IMG/VR virus record: IMGVR_UViG_3300048694_000248
Coordinates: 1-20,831 of that record
Length of the DNA stretch: 20,831 nt
Source of the DNA: a virus
Direction: 5' to 3' (one strand)
Shown: positions 1-5,557 of the stretch, in pieces
How the letters are laid out: each line of letters starts with the position of its first letter
Position numbering within the stretch: the first letter of the stretch is position 1
Position numbers and translations under genes: made by a program
Notes under the pieces: generated by a model
The model's input: the letters and a program-made list of their open reading frames with translations, nothing else
Databases searched by the model: none
Told to the model about the DNA's origin: nothing

Positions 1-317
1 TACTCAAGTGCTTTGATTTGTGTTAATTTGTCTGCCATTTCTTGTTTCATTAAAGTTTTATAAGCCTCCAATACTGCATCCGGATGGTAAGGGTTATATG
101 CTACCAATTTACGGGTGATGCATCCGCATGAATAGGGTATTTTATAAATATTACGACTGCCAGCACCATATTGCACAACCTTAATATTGCCACATTCACA
201 CAAACACTCAACCATACGCCTTAAGCCCCACTTATCACGTTGGCGGGGTAGCTCTCTGACTACTGTTAATATGCCAACTTTATAACCCGTTGGGATTGGT
301 TCTGCTAAAGCGGTCAT
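1..317 (-). CDS. Cys-rich phage protein, possible zinc-binding, cut by window edge
   Basis: I translated this by hand from an ATG at 317-315. It overlaps the stop of the 73-residue gene by ATGA, so the two are probably translationally coupled. About 105 residues are visible. Five cysteines form two clusters, CLCEC (residues 38-42) and SCGC (63-66). That spacing, with a following basic stretch, resembles the small Cys4 zinc-ribbon-like module found near the N-terminus of many phage DNA-binding proteins (AP2 or HNH types), where it reads roughly CxCxCGN...SCGC. No HNH or AP2 core is visible. The last two bases of the window are TA in this frame, so the next codon could be a stop and the protein nearly complete, or it could continue. 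A nucleic-acid-binding role is inference only. Confidence 0.6.
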   Translation of the reverse strand, partial: MTALAEPIPTGYKVGILTVVRELPRQRDKWGLRRMVECLCECGNIKVVQYGAGSRNIYKIPYSCGCITRKLVAYNPYHPDAVLEAYKTLMKQEMADKLTQIKALE

Positions 318-535
318 TGGTTCAATATGTCCTCCAAACATTCTGATTCTAAGTCTGCCCAATCAAAGTTGGACTTGGTTAATAGCTGGCTGATGTCAGT
401 GCCTTTGTAAGTGACGGCAATGATATTAAATGATGGCCTTTCTGGTGGGTTGATTTCGCTGCCTGGATAACCTTTGATAAATTCACCATGTACCTCAATC
501 TCAAGCTCTAATGGTATTGTTTTGGTTAGTTTCAT
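314..535 (-). CDS. Hypothetical protein, 73 aa
   Basis: This is a short acidic, soluble protein that I do not recognise. It has no signal peptide, no membrane segment and no clear motif. The start ATG (535-533) overlaps the stop of the octapeptide-repeat gene by ATGA, and its own stop overlaps the next start in the same way. The middle reads like a beta-rich fold (SFNIIAVTYKGTDIS) and the C-terminus is acidic. The two precise overlaps are the main reason to call it real. It lies in the early/DNA-metabolism block downstream of the RecT-like gene, but nothing in the sequence says what it does. Confidence 0.65.
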   Translation of the reverse strand: MKLTKTIPLELEIEVHGEFIKGYPGSEINPPERPSFNIIAVTYKGTDISQLLTKSNFDWADLESECLEDILNQ

Positions 536-1092
536 AAAATTACTACATTAAATTTATCCTCAATAAAATACAAATTTCCAGTTGAACGCTCTCTAATTAC
601 TGACGAATCATTTAATATTGATTTATCCTTTAACTCATAAACAGATGAATAGCTTGAATCGTAGTGTTCCGATGTGCTTGAACCGTAGTGTTCCGATGTG
701 CTTGAATCGTAGTGTCTCGATGTGCTTGAACCGTAGTGTTCCGATGTGCTTGAACCGTAGTGTCTCGATGTGCTTGAATCGTAGTGTCTCGATGTGCTTG
801 AACCGTAGTGTTCCGATGTGCTTGAATAGTAGACACAAAAATTTTCTTTTTGAATAATGCCTTTTTTATTTACATAAATACCAGCCAAGACAAGTTCTTC
901 ATCTGGGACTTCTAATATTGTTTCTGTATTAATTATATTAGTACGATATATCCAATTAGAATAATTTTTAACTACTAATAATAATTCATTATATGTAGTT
1001 GTATTTATGGCTGCGCTTAATCCATCATAACAAGCATTATTTAATTTGGCTTGTTCAATTATCCATGTTTTAAATTCTTGAAATGTTTTCAT
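532..1092 (-). CDS. Octapeptide-repeat protein, probable beta-solenoid
   Basis: This 186-residue protein has three parts. Residues 1-88 are a non-repetitive domain, residues 90-145 are seven copies of an 8-residue repeat followed by one degenerate copy to 153, and about 33 C-terminal residues contain RERSTGNLYFIED. The repeat consensus is SSTS[E/R]HY[G/D]. The pattern matches octapeptide repeats that I recall from Bacteroidota and their phages (DNSTVEAY type), which are expected to stack as a narrow beta-solenoid; the resemblance is from memory. Only two positions vary, each with two states (Glu or Arg; Gly or Asp). There is no signal peptide or membrane helix, so it is probably cytoplasmic. 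It starts 12 bases after the 66-residue gene, with an A-rich leader and no Shine-Dalgarno. Function is unknown. Confidence 0.8.
   Translation of the reverse strand: MKTFQEFKTWIIEQAKLNNACYDGLSAAINTTTYNELLLVVKNYSNWIYRTNIINTETILEVPDEELVLAGIYVNKKGIIQKENFCVYYSSTSEHYGSSTSRHYDSSTSRHYGSSTSEHYGSSTSRHYDSSTSEHYGSSTSEHYDSSYSSVYELKDKSILNDSSVIRERSTGNLYFIEDKFNVVIL
634..825 (-). repeat. 24-bp in-frame tandem repeat, seven copies plus one degenerate
   Basis: The repeat unit is 24 bases and encodes the octapeptide SSTS[E/R]HY[G/D]. Seven near-identical copies run from 825 down to 658, and a diverged eighth reaches 634. The variable codons are GAA or AGA, and GGT or GAT; the remaining bases are almost invariant. 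Because the period is a multiple of three and the unit lacks stops in several frames, long shadow ORFs appear in the other frames and on the plus strand here. Such a tract is prone to copy-number change by slippage or recombination. Confidence 0.95.
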
Positions 1093-1104
1093 GTTGTTTA
1101 GTTT

Positions 1105-1305
1105 TTAAATATTATGTCGTTTTTTAAATTCATACTCTTTTAATTCCTTATATGCCTTAATGGACTTGGTTCTCAACTGCTGATACACCTCGTCATTTTT
1201 GAACATGTCATCTTTCACTTCCACCGCCTTATATTCAACATACGTGAATAATTGGCGGTGTTTAGTGAACTCGTCTGCACTGAGTATGAGGGTTATTAGT
1301 TCCAT
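1105..1305 (-). CDS. Hypothetical protein, 66 aa
   Basis: A small basic protein, rich in Lys and Glu and likely mostly helical (KSIKAYKELKEYEFKKRHNI at the C-terminus). The ATG at 1305 overlaps the last codons of the RecT-like gene by 10 bases, so it is probably translated with it. I do not recognise a family. Its position directly after a single-strand annealing protein is where small recombination accessory proteins are often encoded, but that is context and not a motif. It is followed by 12 non-coding bases and then the octapeptide-repeat gene. Confidence 0.65.
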   Translation of the reverse strand: MELITLILSADEFTKHRQLFTYVEYKAVEVKDDMFKNDEVYQQLRTKSIKAYKELKEYEFKKRHNI

Positions 1306-1967
1306 TCTGAGGCCTTAAGTTTAGATGCTGCAATTACACTCTCCAATGTACGTACAGATTGGCTTAAGGCTCTGTATAAGGCCGTTAGTTGATCTTTAGA
1401 CTTACACTCTGATATGGCTGCAATGGCCTCTGATTCGGTCATAAATGCCTCGGGTAATTCCTCTACCACTTCAGCCGTGGTATCAACATTCATCTCTTCC
1501 GGCACATACACTGGGCCGCTAAAAATATCAGGAGTAAACCACTTAACACCGTTTGACATTGCACGGGCAAATAGCATGTTTCGTGGAAATTTCTCTAAGT
1601 TTTTAGTTCCAGCTTTCTTAGCATCATCAAGGGTAAATGTAGAATTGCCAATTTTGATGTTACCCTGATAAAAGTCTATTGAACAAATTTTATCAGTTTG
1701 CTCAATAATTGAATAGTCATATTTGCCAGAACCTTTGACACGTGATGCCATAATGCCCGCCCCGATTGTTGGTTTGCCTTGAATAATATGTATGCCAGTC
1801 ATGGCAGCAAATGGAGGAATACCTATCTCTTGCCCAGCTTGTATTTTAACAATGGCTTGGGCTGCTGATTTTGTGTCTAAAAACATGCCTGATTCGGCAA
1901 ATGCCTTGCCAATAGACATTATCTCTGTAATTGGCAGTTGTTGTGTTGGTTTTAACTCTGATTTCAT
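1296..1967 (-). CDS. RecT-like single-strand annealing protein
   Basis: This 223-residue protein resembles a phage family commonly labelled RecT-like recombinase or single-strand annealing protein. Such proteins bind ssDNA and pair complementary strands during phage replication and recombination. Key features are the early block AIVKIQAGQEIGIPPFAAM (about residues 38-56), IIQGKPTIGAGIMASR (61-76), a middle strand pair with STFTLDDAKKAG, and the most diagnostic block FPRNMLFARAMSNGVKWFTP (127-146) followed by DIFSGPVYVPEEM. The C-terminal third, after about 160, is variable and acidic before a helical tail. The ATG at 1967 has an A-rich leader (AACCAAACAAC) and no Shine-Dalgarno. No partner exonuclease or SSB is in the window; it could lie beyond the left edge. 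The family call is from memory of conserved blocks. Confidence 0.75.
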   Translation of the reverse strand: MKSELKPTQQLPITEIMSIGKAFAESGMFLDTKSAAQAIVKIQAGQEIGIPPFAAMTGIHIIQGKPTIGAGIMASRVKGSGKYDYSIIEQTDKICSIDFYQGNIKIGNSTFTLDDAKKAGTKNLEKFPRNMLFARAMSNGVKWFTPDIFSGPVYVPEEMNVDTTAEVVEELPEAFMTESEAIAAISECKSKDQLTALYRALSQSVRTLESVIAASKLKASEWN

Positions 1968-1985
1968 GTTGTTTGGTTTATTTGG

Positions 1986-2177
1986 TTAATATAAATACAT
2001 CATAAGTTTCTCATAAACAAAGTCCTTATCTTCGTTTAGCTCTTCGATTTGCTCTTCGGTTAGCGCAACACTATTGTGAGAGGCACTAACTATATAAGCA
2101 TCGCAATAATCAGGATGGTCTGCATGGTCTATGCCACCAAATTCAATATTGGTAATTTCTGTATAATCTATATTCAT
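1986..2177 (-). CDS. Hypothetical protein, 63 aa
   Basis: A small, strongly acidic protein with no recognised family (for example QIEELNEDKDFVYEKLMMYLY at the C-terminus, in part). The start at 2177 overlaps the stop of the 109-residue gene by ATGA, and the stop lies 18 bases before the RecT-like start. There is no membrane segment or signal. The high acid content is common among small phage proteins, including some DNA mimics, but nothing here supports that role specifically. Confidence 0.6.
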   Translation of the reverse strand: MNIDYTEITNIEFGGIDHADHPDYCDAYIVSASHNSVALTEEQIEELNEDKDFVYEKLMMYLY

Positions 2178-2503
2178 AATACTTGTTTAAAAACTATACC
2201 ATTCATTTCTTTAGCCACTTCATTAGCGTGTTGCTCATTATCGCAGTCATACACGTGTAAGCCTTTAATCACAACGCAGCGTGGTTCTTGCTCTTGCTCT
2301 GCCATAAATAGGTCTAAATTATGCTCATTATTACCCATGTAACTGCCGTCTTCATAGTATGTTAGCATTGTGCCATTTACTATTAATACTATTTTACAGT
2401 CGGCTTGTGCCTTTTCAAAGTAGGTTATACATTCTGCTTTCCGACCATCTCTGGTCTGTACTGGTTTGCCGCTTAGGGCTTCTGTTAGGTTAAATGGTTT
2501 CAT
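2174..2503 (-). CDS. Hypothetical protein, 109 aa
   Basis: I do not recognise this protein. The N-terminus reads MKPFNLTEALSGKPVQTRDG, a pattern I recall from small phage and Bacteroidota proteins that open with 'F(N/D)LEAAKAGKPVxTRDGRxA' and carry a short SH3-like beta barrel. That fits the alternating strands that follow (AECITYF, CKIVLIVNG). The C-terminal third is mixed helix and strand. It starts at 2503, seven bases after the stop of a 28-residue membrane ORF, with the A-rich leader AATAACAAACC. Its stop overlaps the next start by ATGA. No function can be given. Confidence 0.7.
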   Translation of the reverse strand: MKPFNLTEALSGKPVQTRDGRKAECITYFEKAQADCKIVLIVNGTMLTYYEDGSYMGNNEHNLDLFMAEQEQEPRCVVIKGLHVYDCDNEQHANEVAKEMNGIVFKQVL

Positions 2504-2509
2504 GGTTTG

Positions 2510-2596
2510 TTATTTTTTGGCTTGTTTATATACATCGTATGCTGCCTCTGCCACTACGAGCAGAAATGCTGCTATTATTATTATTGTTGTTGTCAT
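2510..2596 (-). CDS. Putative 28-aa single-TM miniprotein
   Basis: I read this by eye. ATG at 2596-2594 opens a frame of MTTTIIIIAAFLLVV followed by AEAAYDVYKQAKK and TAA at 2512-2510. It would be one short hydrophobic helix with a charged C-terminal tail, the usual form of phage membrane miniproteins. Support is its position (first possible gene after a 100-base non-coding gap, and just upstream of a gene with the same orientation) and the leader AACCAAACAATTAAACCAC, which matches leaders of nearby genes. Against it is the short length and the run of repeated ATA and ACA codons, which can arise by chance. Confidence 0.4.
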   Translation of the reverse strand: MTTTIIIIAAFLLVVAEAAYDVYKQAKK

Positions 2597-2700
2597 GTGG
2601 TTTAATTGTTTGGTTAGACAAATGTAATACATTTATTCACACACTGTACATGCCAATATGTTAAAATATGTTAAATTTTTAAGATTATGCCCAAAATAGG
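2597..2700 (-). promoter_or_regulatory. Non-coding gap with candidate promoter and 10-bp direct repeat
   Basis: This is the longest non-coding stretch in the window. On the minus strand TACATTTG at 2626-2619 fits the Bacteroidota -7 box TAnnTTTG and would start a transcript just before the 28-residue ORF. I do not see a good -33 TTTG at the usual distance, so the promoter call is weak. Upstream of it, on the plus strand, AATATGTTAA occurs twice in perfect tandem (2655-2664 and 2665-2674), a spacing of one helical turn, as an operator might have. No terminator-like stem with a T-run is present. Confidence 0.3.
2655..2674. repeat. Perfect 10-bp tandem duplicate AATATGTTAA
   Basis: Two adjacent identical 10-mers lie in the gap upstream of the accessory/RecT block. 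The core AATATGTT recurs in the other long gap (4570-4577, with an inverted copy at 4557-4563). It also occurs inside coding sequence (for example near 12410 and 14167), so it is not exclusive to gaps. Confidence 0.6.
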
Positions 2701-3051
2701 CTATTCATCATGTTCAGATTGCTGAATTGGTGGTAGATTATTGATATAATCAACCAATTTGGCATAAACAGAGTCAGGTGTGCCCTCAGCATAAACCACA
2801 TCACCGGACTTTAGGACTACCTCTGTATAGTATTTTTTGCGAACTTTGCCGTTAGGAATGAAACACTTTGGAATCAAATGCACAATAGTGTCCTCAGCTA
2901 AGTTTAGAACTGCCGTTCCTTTCTCAAAATCCTCAAATATACCCTCATTTGCTAATTGTATGCGTTTGACATCGTCAATCTCACCTTGTTCGGTTAAACC
3001 TACGTTAATTGGGTATAAACAGTCAATTTTAAACCAGTTTAGTGATTCCAT
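2701..3051 (-). CDS. Hypothetical protein, 116 aa
   Basis: A soluble, mildly acidic protein without signal peptide or membrane helix. Strand-rich segments (TAVLNLAEDTIVHLIPKC, and YYTEVVLKSGDVVYAEGTP) followed by a short helix (SVYAKLVDYINNLPP) suggest a small alpha/beta fold. The last part looks like the 'SGxxxxxxGTPxxVxxKLxxx' ends of small phage proteins of unknown function. The start at 3051 is one base after the metallophosphoesterase stop, and the non-coding gap follows its stop, so it closes this transcription segment. I do not recognise a family. Confidence 0.65.
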   Translation of the reverse strand: MESLNWFKIDCLYPINVGLTEQGEIDDVKRIQLANEGIFEDFEKGTAVLNLAEDTIVHLIPKCFIPNGKVRKKYYTEVVLKSGDVVYAEGTPDSVYAKLVDYINNLPPIQQSEHDE

Positions 3052-3052
3052 G

Positions 3053-4045
3053 TTAGTAAACCTTGCCTTTGATAATTACGTGGTTATGTAGCATATATTC
3101 GCCAGTCGTAATGTCGTGTTCAACATGCACAAAGCCGTGCTGCCACTTATTCACTGGCATGTAATACGGATTCATTCCGCACAAACATCCCATTGATTGC
3201 ACACTAATCACATTGCCTCCCATTGTTGTTTCATCGTGTGATGACCGCTTGTGGTAATGACCTACCAAAACACTATCTAACGTCTTTAAAAACGTGGCAC
3301 GAGCTGGATTAACACCACCAGATCCACCCGCCAATTCATGGCCGTGCAAAACGGTTAGTTTACCAATCTTTATTGGTTTTTTGTTTTTTACAATCTCAAT
3401 TCCCAGCTCACCCAACTGCAACCTTGCTTCGAGTGTAAACTCAGGGTCACCAAATAACTCAGGGGCTTTAACAAATAACCATTTCTCCCAACGTTCATCG
3501 TGATTGCCCTCTTTAAACACTATTCTTGCGTTTGGGAATGCCTTTCTGATGGCTTTTAATATGGTTCTTGCCGATTCAAATTCCTCGTGTGGCTTGCGTT
3601 GTCTCCAATCTTTCTCATGTCGGCTAATCATGGCAAAATCTAATAAATCACCGTTTATCAAAACAAAATTACATTTTTTTTGCTGACCGTATTTGATTGC
3701 TTGTGTAATTGAATCAACGTGGTGATAAGGCACGTGTAAATCAGATATAATCAAACCATTTGACTGGCTAATTACAAACGGGTTAAAGTCATCTGCATAA
3801 GATTCAGGTAAGTTAAATGGGTTATTGCTACCAGGCTCAGTGTATAGTGATTTGTCCTTTGTGTTTTGTCGGTGATAATTACCTTTTTGACCTTTCAAAC
3901 CACGTATAAATGTACGAACAGTATCAACGCTTGTAAATACTTCCTTATTTTCGTTATAAATAAGTTTTGCAATGGTTAAATTAGGGTGTTTTGGGTACTT
4001 TTTAAGGTAGTCTTTTATTAACTCACTTTTATACGTTTTGCTCAT
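3053..4045 (-). CDS. Calcineurin-like metallophosphoesterase with N-terminal helical domain
   Basis: This 330-residue protein has all the metal-binding motifs of the calcineurin-like phosphoesterase superfamily: DLH (D102, H104), GDLLD (D133), EGNHDE (N181, H182), LHGHE (H234/H236) and GHYH (H263, H265). The complete set implies an active two-metal phosphodiesterase or phosphatase. Substrates of phage members range from nucleic acid ends to nucleotides and cannot be read from the sequence. Residues 1-60 form a separate helical, basic domain (NLTIAKLIYNENK...DTVRTFIRGLKG) that looks like a helix-turn-helix, suggesting DNA binding. The start at 4045 overlaps the spanin-like gene by ATGA. It marks the transition from lysis to DNA-metabolism genes. 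A known precedent is lambda phosphatase, which is also phage-encoded. Confidence 0.88.
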   Translation of the reverse strand: MSKTYKSELIKDYLKKYPKHPNLTIAKLIYNENKEVFTSVDTVRTFIRGLKGQKGNYHRQNTKDKSLYTEPGSNNPFNLPESYADDFNPFVISQSNGLIISDLHVPYHHVDSITQAIKYGQQKKCNFVLINGDLLDFAMISRHEKDWRQRKPHEEFESARTILKAIRKAFPNARIVFKEGNHDERWEKWLFVKAPELFGDPEFTLEARLQLGELGIEIVKNKKPIKIGKLTVLHGHELAGGSGGVNPARATFLKTLDSVLVGHYHKRSSHDETTMGGNVISVQSMGCLCGMNPYYMPVNKWQHGFVHVEHDITTGEYMLHNHVIIKGKVY

Positions 4046-4488
4046 TTAGATTTGATTAGTTTGTACAATCCAACTGCACACATAATCGCCACTAATAATT
4101 TGAATATATTGAGTAATATAGGCCATACACTCTCCTTTATTTCCGTTGTATTTACCACTGTTGGCACATTTTTGACAATAAATACGGTGTCACACTTGCC
4201 ACTTAAATATACGGTTGAATCGTGGGTGTTATAAAAATACTTCATTGTTAGCCTACCCTCACGCACAACAACAGTATCGTGCTGAAAATAATTAAATACG
4301 GTGTCTTTAGTCACTTCGTGAATGTACGTGGTGTCCTTACGCCACACGGTGTCTGATTTGGTGGTATATCCGCATTTTAGCTTAGCCTTACGCATATAAT
4401 AATCACATGAGCATGAGTTTAGTGCAAACAATACAATAATTGCAAATAAGTAAGCCATTATTAATAGCCAAATCGGTGATGGTTTCAT
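4042..4488 (-). CDS. Probable unimolecular spanin (u-spanin)
   Basis: The predicted protein has a lipoprotein-like N-terminus and a C-terminal membrane helix, the defining architecture of u-spanins, which fuse inner and outer membranes at the end of lysis. From the ATG at 4488 it has 148 residues: a hydrophobic signal (WLLIMAYLFAIIVLFA) ending in a lipobox-like LNSC (Cys26), a strand-rich periplasmic region with repeated DTV units (DTVWRKDTTYI, KDTVFN, HDTVVV, CDTVFI) and a hydrophobic segment at about 121-144 ending KLIKSK. Beta-rich rather than coiled-coil middles are typical of u-spanins. An upstream ATG at 4521 would add 11 polar residues before the signal; I prefer 4488. It lies just after the holin-like gene and overlaps the phosphoesterase by ATGA. 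An ordinary membrane protein is the alternative. Confidence 0.65.
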   Translation of the reverse strand: MKPSPIWLLIMAYLFAIIVLFALNSCSCDYYMRKAKLKCGYTTKSDTVWRKDTTYIHEVTKDTVFNYFQHDTVVVREGRLTMKYFYNTHDSTVYLSGKCDTVFIVKNVPTVVNTTEIKESVWPILLNIFKLLVAIMCAVGLYKLIKSK

Positions 4489-4525
4489 GGGACTTGGCGA
4501 TGTTAATGTTTGGTGAGTCATTTTG

Positions 4526-4533
4526 CAAATATA
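4526..4533 (-). promoter_or_regulatory. Candidate -7 box TATATTTG upstream of spanin gene
   Basis: On the minus strand the octamer TATATTTG matches the Bacteroidota -7 consensus TAnnTTTG. A transcript starting a few bases downstream would begin near 4520, which suits a start codon at 4488 better than one at 4521. I see no convincing -33 element, so this is a weak call. Confidence 0.25.
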
Positions 4534-4556
4534 CGTTTAAATTATCACATATTTTA

Positions 4557-4577
4557 AACATATCTATTAAATATGTT
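4557..4577. repeat. Inverted repeat AACATAT-7-ATATGTT
   Basis: Two perfect 7-base arms (4557-4563 and 4571-4577) flank a 7-base centre in the 72-base gap between the holin-like and spanin-like genes. It has no G+C-rich stem and no T-run, so it is not a terminator. It looks more like a protein-binding dyad. The right half, AATATGTT, is shared with the tandem repeat at 2655-2674. Confidence 0.45.
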
Positions 4578-4593
4578 CATTTGTGCAACATGT

Positions 4594-4842
4594 CTATTGT
4601 GTTGGCGGTGTCGGTGGAGTTCCTTTCAACTTCAACACTTGCTCAGCAGTCACCAATCCTAAACAAAGCATCACGCCACTAAGGTCTATAATCATAGCCT
4701 CGATGCAATTATCCTTGTCAATGTACTTATAATGGATATAGCATACTAATAGTACCAACACCATCGCAGTTAGCTTGCGACCTGAAAATCCAGCCTTAGA
4801 ATTGTCTAACGAGGATATTAGTTTATTTATAAAATTTTTCAT
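4594..4842 (-). CDS. Holin-like small membrane protein, 82 aa
   Basis: An 82-residue protein with a basic amphipathic N-terminus, then two hydrophobic segments: about 25-40 (LTAMVLVLLVCYIHYKYI) and 50-66 (AMIIDLSGVMLCLGLVTAEQ in part), separated by a short charged loop (DKDNC), and a polar tail ending in a PPTPPTQ motif. Size, two TM helices and position between an endolysin and a spanin fit a class II holin, which would control the timing of membrane permeabilisation. The SGRKLTAMVLV stretch is like small membrane proteins that I recall from Bacteroidota phages. I cannot tell a holin from an antiholin or accessory membrane protein by sequence. The ATG at 4842 follows an A-rich leader. Confidence 0.6.
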   Translation of the reverse strand: MKNFINKLISSLDNSKAGFSGRKLTAMVLVLLVCYIHYKYIDKDNCIEAMIIDLSGVMLCLGLVTAEQVLKLKGTPPTPPTQ

Positions 4843-4875
4843 ATATTTGCAGTGTTTGGTAGTTTGGTTTCAGTT

Positions 4876-4901
4876 ACCCCGTTAGCGTTCTGCTGCGGGG
4901 T
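4876..4901. other. Stem-loop between endolysin and holin-like genes
   Basis: ACCCCG (4876-4881) pairs with CGGGGT (4896-4901), with an extra inner AGC/GCT pairing. The stem starts three bases after the endolysin stop. In the direction of transcription (minus) it is followed by AACTGAAACC rather than a T-run; a T-rich stretch (TTTCTT) follows only on the plus strand. It may be an RNA-stabilising or partial-termination element for the lysis mRNA. Confidence 0.55.
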
Positions 4902-4904
4902 TTC

Positions 4905-5309
4905 TTACTTAATAACCTTTAACGTACATGTAAGGCTTGCGGGATTGTAAGCTATATGGATCCACGAATATGAGTACTCGTTGATTAGTTCAGTAAATTT
5001 TAAATTTTTAGCGCACCAGTCGTGTAGTTTCTTATTCTCCTCCTTGCTACCAGCACTCATATCAATAGCCATGCCAAGTCTGTGATAGCTTGTGTCTTTA
5101 CTTCCAACGGCATCATTTAAAGCCTTGCACCTAAAAAATGAGTTTACCTTGATAGGCTTGCCATACCACTTGCGTAATGGCTCAAAGCATTTCTCAGCTA
5201 CCAGCTGCATGTTTTTTAACTCTTGCTCTGTCGGCTTGTTATTTATGCCTAATCTCAGTGCGGTAGGACTTAGCGTTGCCTCATTATATGTGATGTGTTC
5301 ACTTATCAT
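4905..5309 (-). CDS. M15-family peptidase endolysin
   Basis: This 134-residue protein has the zinc peptidase signature of the M15 (VanY/L-alanyl-D-glutamate or D-Ala-D-Ala peptidase) family. The residues are SYHRLGMAID, giving ligands H76 and D83, and NEYSYSWIHIAY, giving probable catalytic E111 and ligand H118. It also has the family's SFFRCKALNDAVGG-like segment (VNSFFRCKALNDAVG) before the first ligand. Length and single-domain layout match minimal phage M15_3 endolysins, which cleave peptidoglycan peptides. There is no signal peptide, so export would need the holin. The start overlaps the stop of the coiled-coil membrane protein by ATGA, placing it in the lysis cassette. Confidence 0.9.
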   Translation of the reverse strand: MISEHITYNEATLSPTALRLGINNKPTEQELKNMQLVAEKCFEPLRKWYGKPIKVNSFFRCKALNDAVGSKDTSYHRLGMAIDMSAGSKEENKKLHDWCAKNLKFTELINEYSYSWIHIAYNPASLTCTLKVIK

Positions 5310-5557
5310 TTAGTCTCCTTAGCACCAGTCTTAATACGACCTAACATCAATAGATGGGTGTTGTTTTCAACCTTGATTAGAATGTCTTTAAGGTCTGAAA
5401 GTTGTTTTTTGAGTTCCTTATTCTCGGAATCCAACTCTGACACTTTTTTGCTCATTGACTCTACTTTAAAATAAAGTTTAATAAAAAACCAAACTACGGC
5501 AGCGGTCTGTGTTGCAAAGAATATAATGATTTGATAAGGGATAGATGTTAAGTTCAT
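5306..5557 (-). CDS. TM plus coiled-coil membrane protein of the lysis cassette
   Basis: This 83-residue protein has one N-terminal membrane helix (about residues 8-29, IIIFFATQTAAVVWFFIKLY) and then a heptad-like charged helix (SKKVSELDSENKELKKQLSD) continuing to about residue 65. It resembles holin-associated XhlA-type proteins, and also i-spanins, which have an N-terminal inner-membrane anchor and a periplasmic coiled coil. Because a u-spanin candidate lies nearby, I favour a holin-accessory or anchoring role. The ATG at 5557 overlaps the stop of the 49-residue membrane ORF by ATGA, and its own stop overlaps the endolysin start. These tight junctions suggest the lysis proteins are made together. 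Confidence 0.65.
   Translation of the reverse strand: MNLTSIPYQIIIFFATQTAAVVWFFIKLYFKVESMSKKVSELDSENKELKKQLSDLKDILIKVENNTHLLMLGRIKTGAKETK

Noticed and set aside
634-825. CRISPR-like array
   Set aside because: Units are directly adjacent with no spacers and lie in frame inside a gene.
618-857. Open frames on the plus strand and in other minus frames across the repeat
   Set aside because: The 24-bp repeat is a multiple of three without stops in several frames, so all frames stay open. Only the 186-residue frame continues into natural sequence on both sides and has a proper overlap with its neighbour.
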